Positions 1 to 10,475 of a DNA stretch of 64,000 bases are shown piece after piece. This DNA comes from an uncultured Lachnospiraceae bacterium (GTDB lineage Bacteria > Bacillota > Clostridia > Lachnospirales > Lachnospiraceae): positions 1 to 64,000 of the forward strand of contig CANRZW010000014.1 of assembly GCA_947644545.1 (NCBI GenBank). Reading direction: 5' to 3'. The position numbers and the translations under genes are program-made. Positions within the stretch are counted from its first letter, which is position 1. Each line of letters opens with the position of its first letter. The notes under the pieces were generated by a model that had not been told where the DNA came from, made no database searches, and saw only the letters and a program-made list of their open reading frames with translations.

Positions 1-111
1 TCGGATGAGCCTATTTTTTAGCTCAATTTTTTCATAGATCACTTGACACTACCTTCTTTCTATTTTGGCGATAGTCTGCGCACTATCTGCCGTCAATCGG
101 CATTCGCCGGA

Positions 112-1002
112 TCAACCCTTTAATGCTCCCACCGTTACACCTTTTACAAAATGTTTCTGAATAAATGGATAGACCAATATGATCGGCCCGATCGCAATAC
201 ATGTGATTGCCATCTTGATTGTCTGCGCCGGCAATATAATGTGAGAAGCCACACTGCTGGACGGATTCGCCGCCAGATACTGAATATTCGACATCATTTT
301 GTAAAGAATATACTGAATCGTGTAATAATCTTCCTTATTGACAAGCATCAGCGGCAGATAGAAATCATTCCAATATTGAAGGGCATAGAATAATGTGATC
401 GTTACAATCCCAGCCTTGGACAGCGGCAATATAATCTGGCCCAATATCCGAAAATGCCCTGCCCCATCGATTTTTGCGCTTTCCACGAGTTCATAGGGTA
501 ATCCATTGAAGAAATTACGCATCAGATACATGTTAAACACATTCATGGCATACGGCAGAAACATTGCCAAATAACTGTCCTTCAGCCCCAGATATTTTGT
601 ACAGACCAGATACCATGCCAGCATTCCTCCATTAAAAAGCATCGTAAAATAGGCAAAGAACGCCAGTTTTTTTCCAAACCTGAATCCTCGTACAGAAATT
701 ACATAGGCATAGCATACTGTGATAAATACGGAAAGTGCAGTACCACAAAATGTTGTAATGATGCTGTTTTTGTATGCTCTGATCAGTTTATCTCCCTGAG
801 ACTGGAACACATACTGATACGTCTCTAAAGACAACTTCCCGGGAAAAAGCGTAAACCCATGAACCGCCACTTCTTCCTCCGGTGTAAAGGACCCTATCAC
901 TGCAAATAAAATCGGAAAAATGCATATCACTGCAGTCAATGCAAGTAACACATAAAATATAATTATCAACAGATTATCTGCTCCCAGCTTCTTTCTCTTC
1001 AT
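112..1002 (-). CDS. Sugar ABC transporter permease, LplC/YtcP type
   Basis: Inner permease of a CUT1-type carbohydrate importer, forming the membrane channel with the product of the gene at 1017-1958. 296 residues, the usual length. About six membrane segments are visible, the first at residues 10-36. The cytoplasmic EAA loop that docks the ATPase lies at about residues 174-195 (ESAKIDGAGHFRILG... ending in LP). The start has a good ribosome site (GGGAGG 7 bases ahead of ATG). It lies 14 bases behind the partner permease, so the two are one operon. The LplB/LplC pair beside a membrane AraC regulator is typical of importers for oligosaccharides such as pectin or xylan fragments in Firmicutes; the substrate cannot be read here. 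No ATPase or binding protein gene is in the window, and the binding protein may lie beyond the left edge. Confidence 0.9.
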   Translation of the reverse strand: MKRKKLGADNLLIIIFYVLLALTAVICIFPILFAVIGSFTPEEEVAVHGFTLFPGKLSLETYQYVFQSQGDKLIRAYKNSIITTFCGTALSVFITVCYAYVISVRGFRFGKKLAFFAYFTMLFNGGMLAWYLVCTKYLGLKDSYLAMFLPYAMNVFNMYLMRNFFNGLPYELVESAKIDGAGHFRILGQIILPLSKAGIVTITLFYALQYWNDFYLPLMLVNKEDYYTIQYILYKMMSNIQYLAANPSSSVASHIILPAQTIKMAITCIAIGPIILVYPFIQKHFVKGVTVGALKG

Positions 1003-1016
1003 CGCTGTTCCCTCCC

Positions 1017-1958
1017 CTAAAACAATGTCGTATCTTTATCAAACTTACCGGCAATCTTATTCGCAGTCATTACGAGGAGAAATCCGAAAATAGACTGATA
1101 CAGCGCAATTGCAGACGCAAATGCCATTTCTCCGTTCTTCACACCGCTCCTGTAAACAAAAACATCGATCAGGTCTGTTGTCGGGAACAATACGGGATTT
1201 AAGTTGGTAAGTCCGATCACCATGTTCAAATTACCTTTCAGCATGTTTCCGACCGAAAGAAGAAACAATATAATGATCGTAGGTTTCAACAGCGGAAGTG
1301 TTATCTTGCGGATGCACTGGAGTTTTGTCGCTCCATCCACTCTTGCTGCCTCAAAAAGGGAAGAATCTATTCCCGTCAAAACGCCATAATAAATAATCGA
1401 GTTATAACCGCAGCTTTGCCATGTGTTCACGATCGTAAGGATTGCAATCCACTTTTTCGGCTGCGCATAAAAGTCAATGGGTTCCTTCCCAAAAGAAATC
1501 AGCAGCTGGTTCAAAAGTCCTGAATCTACATTAAGCAGCGCATACAAGATCGCACCTGTTACCATCCACGAGATAAAATATGGAAGAAACATAAGACTCT
1601 GCGAAAACTTAATGAACATTTTTCCACTGATCTCACTCAGCATAATGGCTACGGCTACAGCAAAGAATGTCCCTACGATAAAAAACAGCAGATTGTACAT
1701 AATCGTAAGGCCTGTGGATCTCATAGCCGTCGAAATGTTATTAAAAAAGAATACAAAATTCTTGTAAATCGGATCAGCCCATGGACTTCCGAATATGCCT
1801 CCTTTAAAGTTATAATCTTTGAATACCAGAACAATACCTGTCATTGGAAAATAGGAAAAAACAAGTAAAGCAAGCACTCCCGGCAGGGCCAGGATATATA
1901 ATGGAATATCCTGCTTCAACTTCCCAAATCTCTTCTGTCTGCCCTTCTCTGTGTACAT
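1017..1958 (-). CDS. Sugar ABC transporter permease, LplB/YteP type
   Basis: Second permease of the CUT1-type sugar importer. With the chosen start at 1958 (ATG, AAAGGAG eleven bases upstream) it is 313 residues; an upstream in-frame ATG at 2015 lacks a comparable site and falls close to the promoter. About six membrane segments; the EAA loop (FEAARVDGATKLQCIRK, then LP) is near the C-terminal third. It is first in the operon, behind its own promoter at 2002-2029, and separated from the upstream regulator gene by a hairpin. Family assignment is firm from the paired LplB/LplC order; the substrate is unknown. Confidence 0.9.
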   Translation of the reverse strand: MYTEKGRQKRFGKLKQDIPLYILALPGVLALLVFSYFPMTGIVLVFKDYNFKGGIFGSPWADPIYKNFVFFFNNISTAMRSTGLTIMYNLLFFIVGTFFAVAVAIMLSEISGKMFIKFSQSLMFLPYFISWMVTGAILYALLNVDSGLLNQLLISFGKEPIDFYAQPKKWIAILTIVNTWQSCGYNSIIYYGVLTGIDSSLFEAARVDGATKLQCIRKITLPLLKPTIIILFLLSVGNMLKGNLNMVIGLTNLNPVLFPTTDLIDVFVYRSGVKNGEMAFASAIALYQSIFGFLLVMTANKIAGKFDKDTTLF

Positions 1959-2001
1959 CTCATTATCCGCTCCTTTCGTTTTGTCATCATAATGTTTCTC
2001 A

Positions 2002-2029
2002 AGTATACCCTGCAAAGCATTTGGTGCAA
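2002..2029 (-). promoter_or_regulatory. Candidate sigma-A promoter of the sugar permease operon
   Basis: On the minus strand TTGCAC and TATACT are separated by 16 bases. The predicted transcript would start about 35-40 bases before the permease ATG at 1958. It lets the permeases be expressed separately from the regulator gene upstream. Confidence 0.5.
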
Positions 2030-2037
2030 ATAAAAAA

Positions 2038-2087
2038 GATACGCATTCCTTTCACTTTCCTGTCAAAAAGTTCAAAAAATGCGTATC
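2038..2087 (-). terminator. Inverted repeat with T run after the AraC-type regulator
   Basis: GATACGCATT and AATGCGTATC form a perfect 10-bp stem around a long loop of about 30 bases, followed on the minus strand by six T. It lies 24 bases past the regulator stop codon. The large loop makes it weaker than a textbook terminator. Confidence 0.5.
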
Positions 2088-2110
2088 AATTTCATATTTT
2101 TATGCAATTT

Positions 2111-4311
2111 TTATCTCATGCGCTTTACCGCAGATGGCGAAATGCTATATTTTTTCTTGAATTGCGCCGAAAAATAGGATGTTCCTCCATATCCACATAT
2201 TTCGGCCACTTTCTTTACGCTGATATCCGGATTAGAGAGCAGCATTTCTCTGGCGTATTCCAAACACAGATCACTGATAAATTCCGGAAAAGTGACTCCC
2301 ACATATTCATTGAACAGTCTTGAAAAATAAGAGACAGATATATGAAACTTTTCTGCCACCTGCTCCACCGATATGCCCGCATCCCGATAATGCTCCTGTA
2401 TGTAACTGACGGCATCCAGCATGTTCATCCTGATCGTCTTTTCCTGATAAACACTGTTCTCCAGGCAAACACCGCTGATCAACTGTTCCAAATATTTTTC
2501 CAGATCATTTCTGTCATACAATGTAGTCAGCTTAATGTAGTGATCCAAATAGCTTTCCCTGCTCCTCTCAGTCGTTCTGTCCACCCCATAGACACATTCT
2601 GAGAGCCGCACGCAGAAAGCCGCTAATGAAACCAATGCTCTTTTTATATCATAATCGGAAAGATGATCGATGATCCCGGGCACCTTATCCAATGATTCCT
2701 TCTGCATCCCCTTCTTTACCATTTCAATGAGCTCGTCATAAATACCGCCCGGAACATCCTGAGATATTTTATTCTTAAGCATCTCCGTGTCCATACCGAC
2801 TCTGCTCTGCCCAAGCAAATGGTATTTGGCGATCGTCTGTAATTCTCTGAATTGTGTCCTCAAATTTCTCTCTTCTTCTACCAGTCCTGAAAGCACACAG
2901 AAAATGTCACTGCCTGCATTCTGTCCGATCCTCTCACATTCTGTTTCCAGGATTTTCTTCATTGTTTCTTTGTCTTTCAGTTTTTCCTGATAAACCTGCT
3001 CCTTTAAGATCAGCAGAAAGCAGAAAGACTTCGGCTCACTATAAGACAGAATCTTACAACTGTCAAAATGTGTCTCCATTGCAGCATACACCTCTTCCAT
3101 AACCGTTTCACTGACTGCAGGCTGTGAAGTCCAATACAGGATCATGAGGCAGTGCTCCTCTCCTTTTCCGATCTGCAGCACGCCGGGTATATCGATCTCC
3201 TCCTCATCACTGCCGAGAAAACGTAAAACTTTATCAGAATGATACTGCTGTGATATTCTGTAAATTTGATTCAGAATTTTTTCACTTGTTATATCCGCCT
3301 GGCGTTTGCTGTAGCTTTCATCAACTGACATTATTTCTGACTCGGTAAGGCATCTGAAGAAATACTCCAGGGGAAAATACAACTTATTTGCCAGCCAAAA
3401 CGCTAATAAAAAGACGATGATAAAACTGGCTCCCACCACCAGATATACCTTTCCACCAATCTCATCCATCTGCTCCTGAATAATCTGATAGTCCTGGAGC
3501 ATAACAAAATAGATCTCTTTCTTTTCACTGAAAATACCGTTACACAAATATTTGTTTCCGTCCAGTGTGATTTCTCCACTCAGAGGCAGCGCGGCATTCT
3601 TCTCAGTCGACATATATTCCCATACCTGCCGGCAATGTTCGCTTGCTATTTTACCCCCCCCCCTTAAAATAATCGATCCGTCTTTCCCAAACGCCAAAAA
3701 CATGGAATCTTCCAGATTCTCATCCAGAAGCTGCTTTTCCAGTGCATCCAAATCAATTGAATAAATAACCCCTTTCCTCCAAGACTGTCTCTTTGTGTTA
3801 AAAAGACGCAGAGGTTTCTCCTGTCATCCGCCTCTACGAAGAGCATCTGTGTATCATTTTCCGTTTCCATAATCTTTTCTTCAATCTGCTTTTTTTCCTC
3901 CGGTAACGGGTAATACCAGCCATAATATTTAAAGTCCGTTTCGTTACGAAACAAACATACATAATTCTCCACCCCATTGTTTATACTCATCCTGTAGAGA
4001 TAGTGCCCGGACTCATATTCCTCTTTCCAATGGTCATTTGTCGTACTGACATATTGTTTGATCGTCGCCTCATCCCACGCAGTCTGGAGCTGTTTTCTCC
4101 ATGTGTCAATATTACTGTCAATAACATTATCAAGATTATTGAGCTGCATGATTGCCATATGGTATATTGTCGCCCTTGTATGCAGGCTGAAAAGTCCCAC
4201 AACTCCAATAGCCACAACGGCTACTGCCAGGGCCGCAATTACACTATAGCTTAACAATAAAATATTTCTATACTTTTTATTAGTAATATCAATCTTAAGC
4301 TCTGCCCTCAT
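2111..4311 (-). pseudogene. Membrane-anchored AraC-family sensor-regulator, split by a one-base frameshift
   Basis: About 733 codons in two overlapping frames. The upstream frame (4311 down to the stop at 3664) carries a membrane segment at about residues 17-42 and most of an extracytoplasmic sensor region. The downstream frame (about 3775 to 2111) carries the rest of the sensor, a second membrane segment, a cytoplasmic linker and a C-terminal AraC helix-turn-helix pair. Joining the frames with one extra base in the run at 3769-3775 restores a continuous sequence (LGGKG then VIYSIDLDALEKQ). The start ATG at 4311 has GAGGGAG about ten bases ahead; a TTG at 4374 has none. Intact homologues sense an extracellular sugar and activate the neighbouring permeases. 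Either the gene is inactivated here or the base was lost in assembly. Confidence 0.8.
3654..3663. repeat. Homopolymer of ten C (ten G on the coding strand) inside the AraC-type sensor gene
   Basis: Ten consecutive C on the plus strand, read as Arg-Gly-Gly-Gly in the downstream reading frame. With ten G the downstream frame is open; nine or eleven would break it. It is the longest homopolymer I noticed in the window and lies within the predicted extracytoplasmic domain, about 110 bases after the frameshift. Confidence 0.9.
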
Positions 4312-4400
4312 GAAACTTTTCTCCCTCGTCATTTCGTTTATAGCCATTGTATCAGAATGATATCGAAAATTCAATTTTCATACATCTTATTCAATGCCTG

Positions 4401-4437
4401 CAAAAAGAAAAGGGCAGCCCAAAGCGGCTCACCCTTT
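4401..4437 (-). terminator. Terminator behind galE
   Basis: On the minus strand AAAGGGTGAGCC and GGCTGCCCTTTT form a stem with a small bulge around a short loop, followed by TTCTTTTTG. It lies about 60 bases past the galE stop codon and separates it from the AraC-type regulator. Confidence 0.75.
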
Positions 4438-4495
4438 CTTATTATTGTTAACCTGTTCAATTTACATCTCCGGCATAAATACCCTATCGTGATCG

Positions 4496-5512
4496 TCAGT
4501 CATCATATCCGTTCGGATTATTGCTCTGCCACCTCCAGGAATCCGCACACATCTCCCGGATGCCGTACTGTGCTTCCCAGCCAAGCTCTCTCTTCGCCTT
4601 GTCCGCGTTGGAATAGCAGGTCGCGATATCACCGGCACGTCTCGGTTTGATCACATAAGGAACCTTCACGCCGTTAGCTTCCTCGAAGTTCTTCACCATA
4701 TCCAGCACGCTGTAGCCCGTGCCTGTGCCAAGGTTATAGATGCAAAGTCCCGCTTTCTCCTCGATCTTCTTAAGCGCCTTCACATGGCCCAGCGCCAGAT
4801 CCACCACATGGATATAGTCGCGGACGCCCGTGCCGTCATGGGTATCGTAATCATCGCCGAAGACACCCAGCTCTTTCAGCTTGCCCACTGCCACCTGTGT
4901 GATGTAAGGCATCAGATTATTCGGAATGCCGTTGGGATTCTCGCCGATCGTACCGCTCTTGTGCGCACCAATGGGGTTAAAATAACGAAGCAGGATCACA
5001 TTCCATTCCGGATCGGCCTTCTGCATATCGGAAAGCACCTGCTCCAGCATGGATTTCGTCCAGCCGTAGGGATTTGTACACTGTCCCTTCGGGCACTCCT
5101 CCGTGATCGGAATGATGGCCGGATCGCCGTATACCGTTGCGGAAGATGAAAAGATAATATTCTTCACGCCGTTCTTACGCATCACGTCCACCAGCGTCAA
5201 CGTGCCTGCGATATTGTTCTCATAATATTCCCAGGGCTTCTGTACGGATTCTCCTACCGCCTTCAAGCCTGCGAAATGAATACAGGAATCAATCTTCTCC
5301 TGTGCAAAGATCTTCTCAAGCGCCTCTCTGTCCAGAATATCCGCCTTATAAAACTTCACCGGCTTACCCGTGATCTTCTCTACCCGCTCAAGAGACTTCT
5401 CGCTGGAGTTCGACAGATTATCCAAGACCACTACTTCATAACCTGCGTTCTGTAATTCTACCACTGTGTGGGAACCGATATAACCGGCGCCGCCCGTTAC
5501 CAAAATTGCCAT
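4496..5512 (-). CDS. galE: UDP-glucose 4-epimerase
   Basis: Interconverts UDP-glucose and UDP-galactose in the cytoplasm, feeding galactose catabolism and surface-glycan synthesis. 338 residues, the family's normal length. The NAD-binding glycine motif is GGAGYIG at residues 7-13, the catalytic serine/threonine region is SSSATVYG at about 122-129, and the catalytic pair is Tyr149 and Lys153 (YGWTK). It follows the uridylyltransferase gene (stop at 5727) on the same strand after 214 bases, with its own possible promoter between, so the two may be jointly or separately expressed. The pairing makes biochemical sense: one makes a UDP-sugar and the other epimerises it. Confidence 0.97.
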   Translation of the reverse strand: MAILVTGGAGYIGSHTVVELQNAGYEVVVLDNLSNSSEKSLERVEKITGKPVKFYKADILDREALEKIFAQEKIDSCIHFAGLKAVGESVQKPWEYYENNIAGTLTLVDVMRKNGVKNIIFSSSATVYGDPAIIPITEECPKGQCTNPYGWTKSMLEQVLSDMQKADPEWNVILLRYFNPIGAHKSGTIGENPNGIPNNLMPYITQVAVGKLKELGVFGDDYDTHDGTGVRDYIHVVDLALGHVKALKKIEEKAGLCIYNLGTGTGYSVLDMVKNFEEANGVKVPYVIKPRRAGDIATCYSNADKAKRELGWEAQYGIREMCADSWRWQSNNPNGYDD

Positions 5513-5639
5513 TCTAATGCACCCGCCCTTTCTGAATACCGCCTTGTGAAAATGTTATAACACCTGAAATCGTCTGCCTGTTATCCGCTCTTCCAAAATG
5601 TTAACTCACAAGGTATTTCCTGTTTCCTGTCATAATGAT

Positions 5640-5669
5640 AGTGTACACGCAAGACGTCGGTTTATTCAA
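5640..5669 (-). promoter_or_regulatory. Possible promoter of galE
   Basis: On the minus strand TTGAAT and TACACT lie 18 bases apart, placing a transcript start about 120 bases ahead of the galE ATG. Moderate match only. Confidence 0.35.
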
Positions 5670-5726
5670 TAGGTGAATGTTACTCAAACCTGTCAAAATG
5701 TTCGTGAATCACGTTCACCGGCTAAC

Positions 5727-6953
5727 TCACAACTCAATGCCATTCTCCTGGCACAGCACCCGTGCGGTCTCTACGGAATCAATCCCGGTCTCATTCTTGA
5801 TCGGCGCAAACTCATGATTCCTCACCACCTCATAGGGCAGGCAGGAGTCCATCTCGTGAACCAGATCCAGCGCCAGCTGCTCAAACTTATAACCGTTCGG
5901 TTCTTCCGGCTTCACATGCCTTCCCTGCTCATCCAGGTAAGGAATCTTCTTCTCCACGATATGCAGGGGCAGCCGTCCTGCCGCAATCTCCCACAGATCC
6001 TTCTGCCTAAAAAGATAATTCAGGATCACGCCGTAATCATAAGCCGGTTCCCCCTGCTCGTCCACCGCATGCATCAGCTCCGGCGTCATATCATAATATT
6101 CCACGATGGAGGGCCTGCCGTCCTCCAGGCAGATCGCGCCCACTCTCTCATCCGGCGCATTCTTCTTCACCACCTTGGCCCCCGAAGCGCTGCCTGTGAC
6201 GATCGTCGCGCCCACGAAACAGGGATCGGCAATGCGCTGCAGCACGTTGTCCACCGCGAACACATTCAGCCACTCGATTCCGGCCTCCTTCACCTGCTCT
6301 GCCACGCCCCATTTGATCATCGACAGAAACCACCCTGCATTGCCGTTTGGCGATGTGGACATCTTATATTTCTCTTCCATATATACCTTGCCGTTATGAT
6401 CCGATGCCGGCGCCATATCCTGCATGAAGAAAGTCACATAGTCCGAATTGTATCCGAAATAATTCTTTTCCTCAAAAAAGGCTTTGGTCACCTCGTGATT
6501 CTTGTCGCTGGTCATCACATACAGCGGAATCCACGCCTCCGCCTGGTGCACCACCTCCAACAGATTTTCCACCTGTCTCTGGAAAATATAGACCTCCCTC
6601 GTCAGGCCGATATTATACGTTCCCTTCGGCACATCCGCCCCCAGCCGCGTACCCATGCCGCCTGCCAGCATGACCGCGCCAACCTTGCCGGCGCGGATAG
6701 CTTCTAATCCGGCCCGCACAAACTCCTCACGCCGCTCCTCGATCTGTGCAAGCTTCATCACCTCGATCGGTGCAATCTCCCCGCGCGGATTCAGCTCTTC
6801 CTTATGCAGACACTGCGCAAGCACCGACAGATCCGTACTCATAATCTGCGCAAGCAGCGCTTCCTTCTCGTAACCGCTCAGCTCGTCATAATACTGTAAG
6901 ACATGCAGCTGCCCATACTTCTCCAGTTTGTCGTAAGCCTCCTGATATCCCAT
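5727..6953 (-). CDS. UDPGP-type uridylyltransferase (UDP-sugar pyrophosphorylase)
   Basis: Transfers UMP from UTP to a sugar 1-phosphate to make a UDP-sugar. 408 residues. The signature of the eukaryote-like UDPGP/UAP1 family is at about residues 96-111 (LAGGMGTRLGADVPKG), which binds UTP; this differs from the GalU/GlmU type common in bacteria. Substrate may be glucose 1-phosphate, GlcNAc 1-phosphate or a mixture; the sequence does not settle it. A promoter with a 17-base spacer lies at 7073-7101. It is followed by galE on the same strand, which favours a role in making UDP-Glc/UDP-Gal or the N-acetyl forms. Confidence 0.88.
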   Translation of the reverse strand: MGYQEAYDKLEKYGQLHVLQYYDELSGYEKEALLAQIMSTDLSVLAQCLHKEELNPRGEIAPIEVMKLAQIEERREEFVRAGLEAIRAGKVGAVMLAGGMGTRLGADVPKGTYNIGLTREVYIFQRQVENLLEVVHQAEAWIPLYVMTSDKNHEVTKAFFEEKNYFGYNSDYVTFFMQDMAPASDHNGKVYMEEKYKMSTSPNGNAGWFLSMIKWGVAEQVKEAGIEWLNVFAVDNVLQRIADPCFVGATIVTGSASGAKVVKKNAPDERVGAICLEDGRPSIVEYYDMTPELMHAVDEQGEPAYDYGVILNYLFRQKDLWEIAAGRLPLHIVEKKIPYLDEQGRHVKPEEPNGYKFEQLALDLVHEMDSCLPYEVVRNHEFAPIKNETGIDSVETARVLCQENGIEL

Positions 6954-7072
6954 GTTCTTCTCCCTTTTCCACAGTATATTTTCTGTTGCCGTTCCCCTTT
7001 TGCCCTCTTAGAAAATAACCCAGTCCTCTCTCTTCCATTCTTAAGTATTGTTCCCACGCTATAGTTTTCTAT

Positions 7073-7101
7073 ATTCTACCATGAAGCGCATTTTGTCTCA
7101 A
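7073..7101 (-). promoter_or_regulatory. Sigma-A promoter of the uridylyltransferase gene
   Basis: On the minus strand TTGAGA and TAGAAT are exactly 17 bases apart. The predicted leader before the ATG at 6953 is about 110 bases; I see no known riboswitch in it. Confidence 0.55.
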
Positions 7102-7159
7102 TCCATAAAATACTGTATTTGACATTTCATTTCCTGCACCCCATCCCGACCGTCTTCCT

Positions 7160-8515
7160 CTATCCGGCCCGCAGCATCCCCTCCGCCTTCTTCCGCACGA
7201 AGAAAAATGCCGGGACCAGAAACAGATCCGCAAAGATCCATGCCAACGGATTTGCAAAGCACACCGCCGAAAAACCAAACATAGGCACCAGCACGAACCC
7301 TGACAGTCCTCTCGCCAGCATCTCAAAGGCGCCGGCAAACACCGCAAGCCTGCTGAATCCCATTCCCTGGATCAGGAAGCGGACAATATTCACCATCGCC
7401 AACGGGAAATAGAAGATCACATTTCTGCGAATATAATAGACGGCATCCGCCAGGATTGCCTCTTCCCCCGCATTCAAGAACAGCATCAGAAGCTGTCTTC
7501 CCGCCACAAAGACCACCGCAATGGCAAAAAAGGAATAGAGCAGCCCCAGGATCGTACAGGATTTCAACCCTTTTCCCACACGCTCCAGATCCCCCGCGCC
7601 CATATTCTGTCCGCCGTAGGTCGCCATCGTGGATCCCATGGCATCGATCGGACATGCCATCAACATACTCAGCCGGCTGCCGGCCGTCACGGCCGCCACG
7701 GCATCGGAGCCGATTCCATTCACGGCGCTCTGCAGTATTACGCTGCCGATCGCGGTGATCGAATACTGCAGCCCCATGGGGATTCCCATATTACAGAGCT
7801 TGAAGGCATAGCTTCGGTTCCATCGCCAGTCGTTCTTTTCCAACTTCAGGATAGCATACTTTTTCTTCATATAAATAAGGCAGCTTATACCGGCAACGGC
7901 CTGGGACACCACAGTGGCCACCGCCGCCCCCGAAACTCCCATATGTAATACAATAATGCACAAAAGATCGAGGAAAATATTCATCACCGCCGACAACATC
8001 AGGAAAATAACCGGCGTCTTGCTGTCCCCCAGGGAACGAATGATCGCCGCCGTCATATTGTACAGGAACGTCACCGGAATACCCATGAAAATAAAGACAA
8101 TATAGGAATAAGACCCGTCTATGATATTCTCTGGTGTGCGCATAAGCTGCAGAATCGGCCGGCACAACAATACTACCAGGATCGTTATGATTCCCGCAAA
8201 AACCACCGACAGGCGCACGCAGTTCCCCACGAATCTGCGCAGATTATCCTCATGCCCTGCACCAAATTCCTGGGCAATCGGAATCGCAAAGCCGTTGCAC
8301 ACTCCCATGCAGAATCCGATGATTAGGAAATTCACGGAACCGGTGGCGCCCACAGCCGCCAGCGCATCCACGCCCAGATAATGCCCGACAATAATCGTAT
8401 CTACCATACTGTAGAACTGCTGGAAAAGCAGACCGAACAGAAGCGGTACCGCAAATCCCAGAATCAGCCGCATGGGGCTGCCTTTTGTCATATCCTTTTC
8501 CATAATGATAACCAT
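7160..8515 (-). CDS. MATE family efflux transporter (first of three)
   Basis: Cation-coupled multidrug/metabolite exporter of the cytoplasmic membrane. About 451 residues with roughly twelve hydrophobic segments in two similar halves, the normal MATE size. Typical features are GTIIVGHYLG-like sequence in the first helix pair (VDTIIVGHYLG) and repeated SLGDS/AAVGATGS turns. The start at 8515 has GAGAGG just upstream; a second ATG four codons in is also possible. It stands alone between the uridylyltransferase and the GH51 gene. Substrate unknown. Two further MATE genes at 13382 and 18679 are only distantly similar, so these are separate paralogues rather than recent duplicates. Confidence 0.93.
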   Translation of the reverse strand: MVIIMEKDMTKGSPMRLILGFAVPLLFGLLFQQFYSMVDTIIVGHYLGVDALAAVGATGSVNFLIIGFCMGVCNGFAIPIAQEFGAGHEDNLRRFVGNCVRLSVVFAGIITILVVLLCRPILQLMRTPENIIDGSYSYIVFIFMGIPVTFLYNMTAAIIRSLGDSKTPVIFLMLSAVMNIFLDLLCIIVLHMGVSGAAVATVVSQAVAGISCLIYMKKKYAILKLEKNDWRWNRSYAFKLCNMGIPMGLQYSITAIGSVILQSAVNGIGSDAVAAVTAGSRLSMLMACPIDAMGSTMATYGGQNMGAGDLERVGKGLKSCTILGLLYSFFAIAVVFVAGRQLLMLFLNAGEEAILADAVYYIRRNVIFYFPLAMVNIVRFLIQGMGFSRLAVFAGAFEMLARGLSGFVLVPMFGFSAVCFANPLAWIFADLFLVPAFFFVRKKAEGMLRAG

Positions 8516-8662
8516 GCTCCTCTCTCAGTGTACGAACGTATTCAAAACACCAACAACATAGCACATTCACTTCCAAACTGCAATATTTATTTTCTGAGAG
8601 TTCCTTCTCCGGATCATCGTTTAAGCCTGTTGCCTGCCTGTTATCTTCCCCAGAACAAGAAA

Positions 8663-8691
8663 ACACCCCGGCGCATCAGCATCCGGGGTGT
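8663..8691 (-). terminator. Terminator of the GH51 gene
   Basis: Perfect 9-bp GC-rich stem (ACACCCCGG with CCGGGGTGT) around an 11-base loop, followed on the minus strand by TTTCTTGTTCT. It sits about 30 bases past the GH51 stop codon. Confidence 0.85.
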
Positions 8692-8722
8692 CTTCATTTA
8701 TGGTAAAGCAATAAGGAAAAAC

Positions 8723-10309
<1,587 letters not shown>

Positions 10310-10406
10310 CTAACTGTCAGACTCTCAGCTGCCTCCTGCGGAATACGATATATCAATCATTCTAACAGACATCATGAAAAATACTATATCTTTTCTTCCG
10401 CTGTAT

Positions 10407-10435
10407 TTGACTTTTTTTCCGATTTGCTATATGCT
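10407..10435 (+). promoter_or_regulatory. Promoter of the AraC-type regulator
   Basis: TTGACT and TATGCT are separated by 17 bases, about 35 bases before the regulator start at 10476. The region lies between divergent genes and probably also holds the GH51 promoter, which I could not place with confidence. Confidence 0.55.
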
Positions 10436-10475
10436 TTGATTTTGAAAAGAACACCTGAAAAGAGGAGGCCCACTC

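Noticed and set aside
1-111. Start of a sugar-binding lipoprotein gene at the left edge (minus strand, ATG AAA AAA TTG AGC)
   Set aside because: The frame closes with TAA after five codons. Two small hairpins (for example GATAGT-GCGCAG-ACTATC) are seen, but no gene can be supported before the edge.
3654-3663. The ten-G tract as the cause of the AraC-gene frameshift
   Set aside because: The upstream frame already stops at 3664-3666, before the tract, so changing the tract length cannot rejoin the frames. The lost base must lie upstream near 3769-3775.
4312-4374. N-terminal extension of the AraC-type sensor starting at TTG 4374
   Set aside because: No ribosome site, whereas ATG 4311 has GAGGGAG at a good distance and leaves a normal short cytoplasmic tail before the first membrane helix.
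5673-6707. Long plus-strand open frame (344 codons)
   Set aside because: It is antisense to the well-supported uridylyltransferase gene; its residues are rich in His/Arg/Leu without any domain, and no ribosome site is present.
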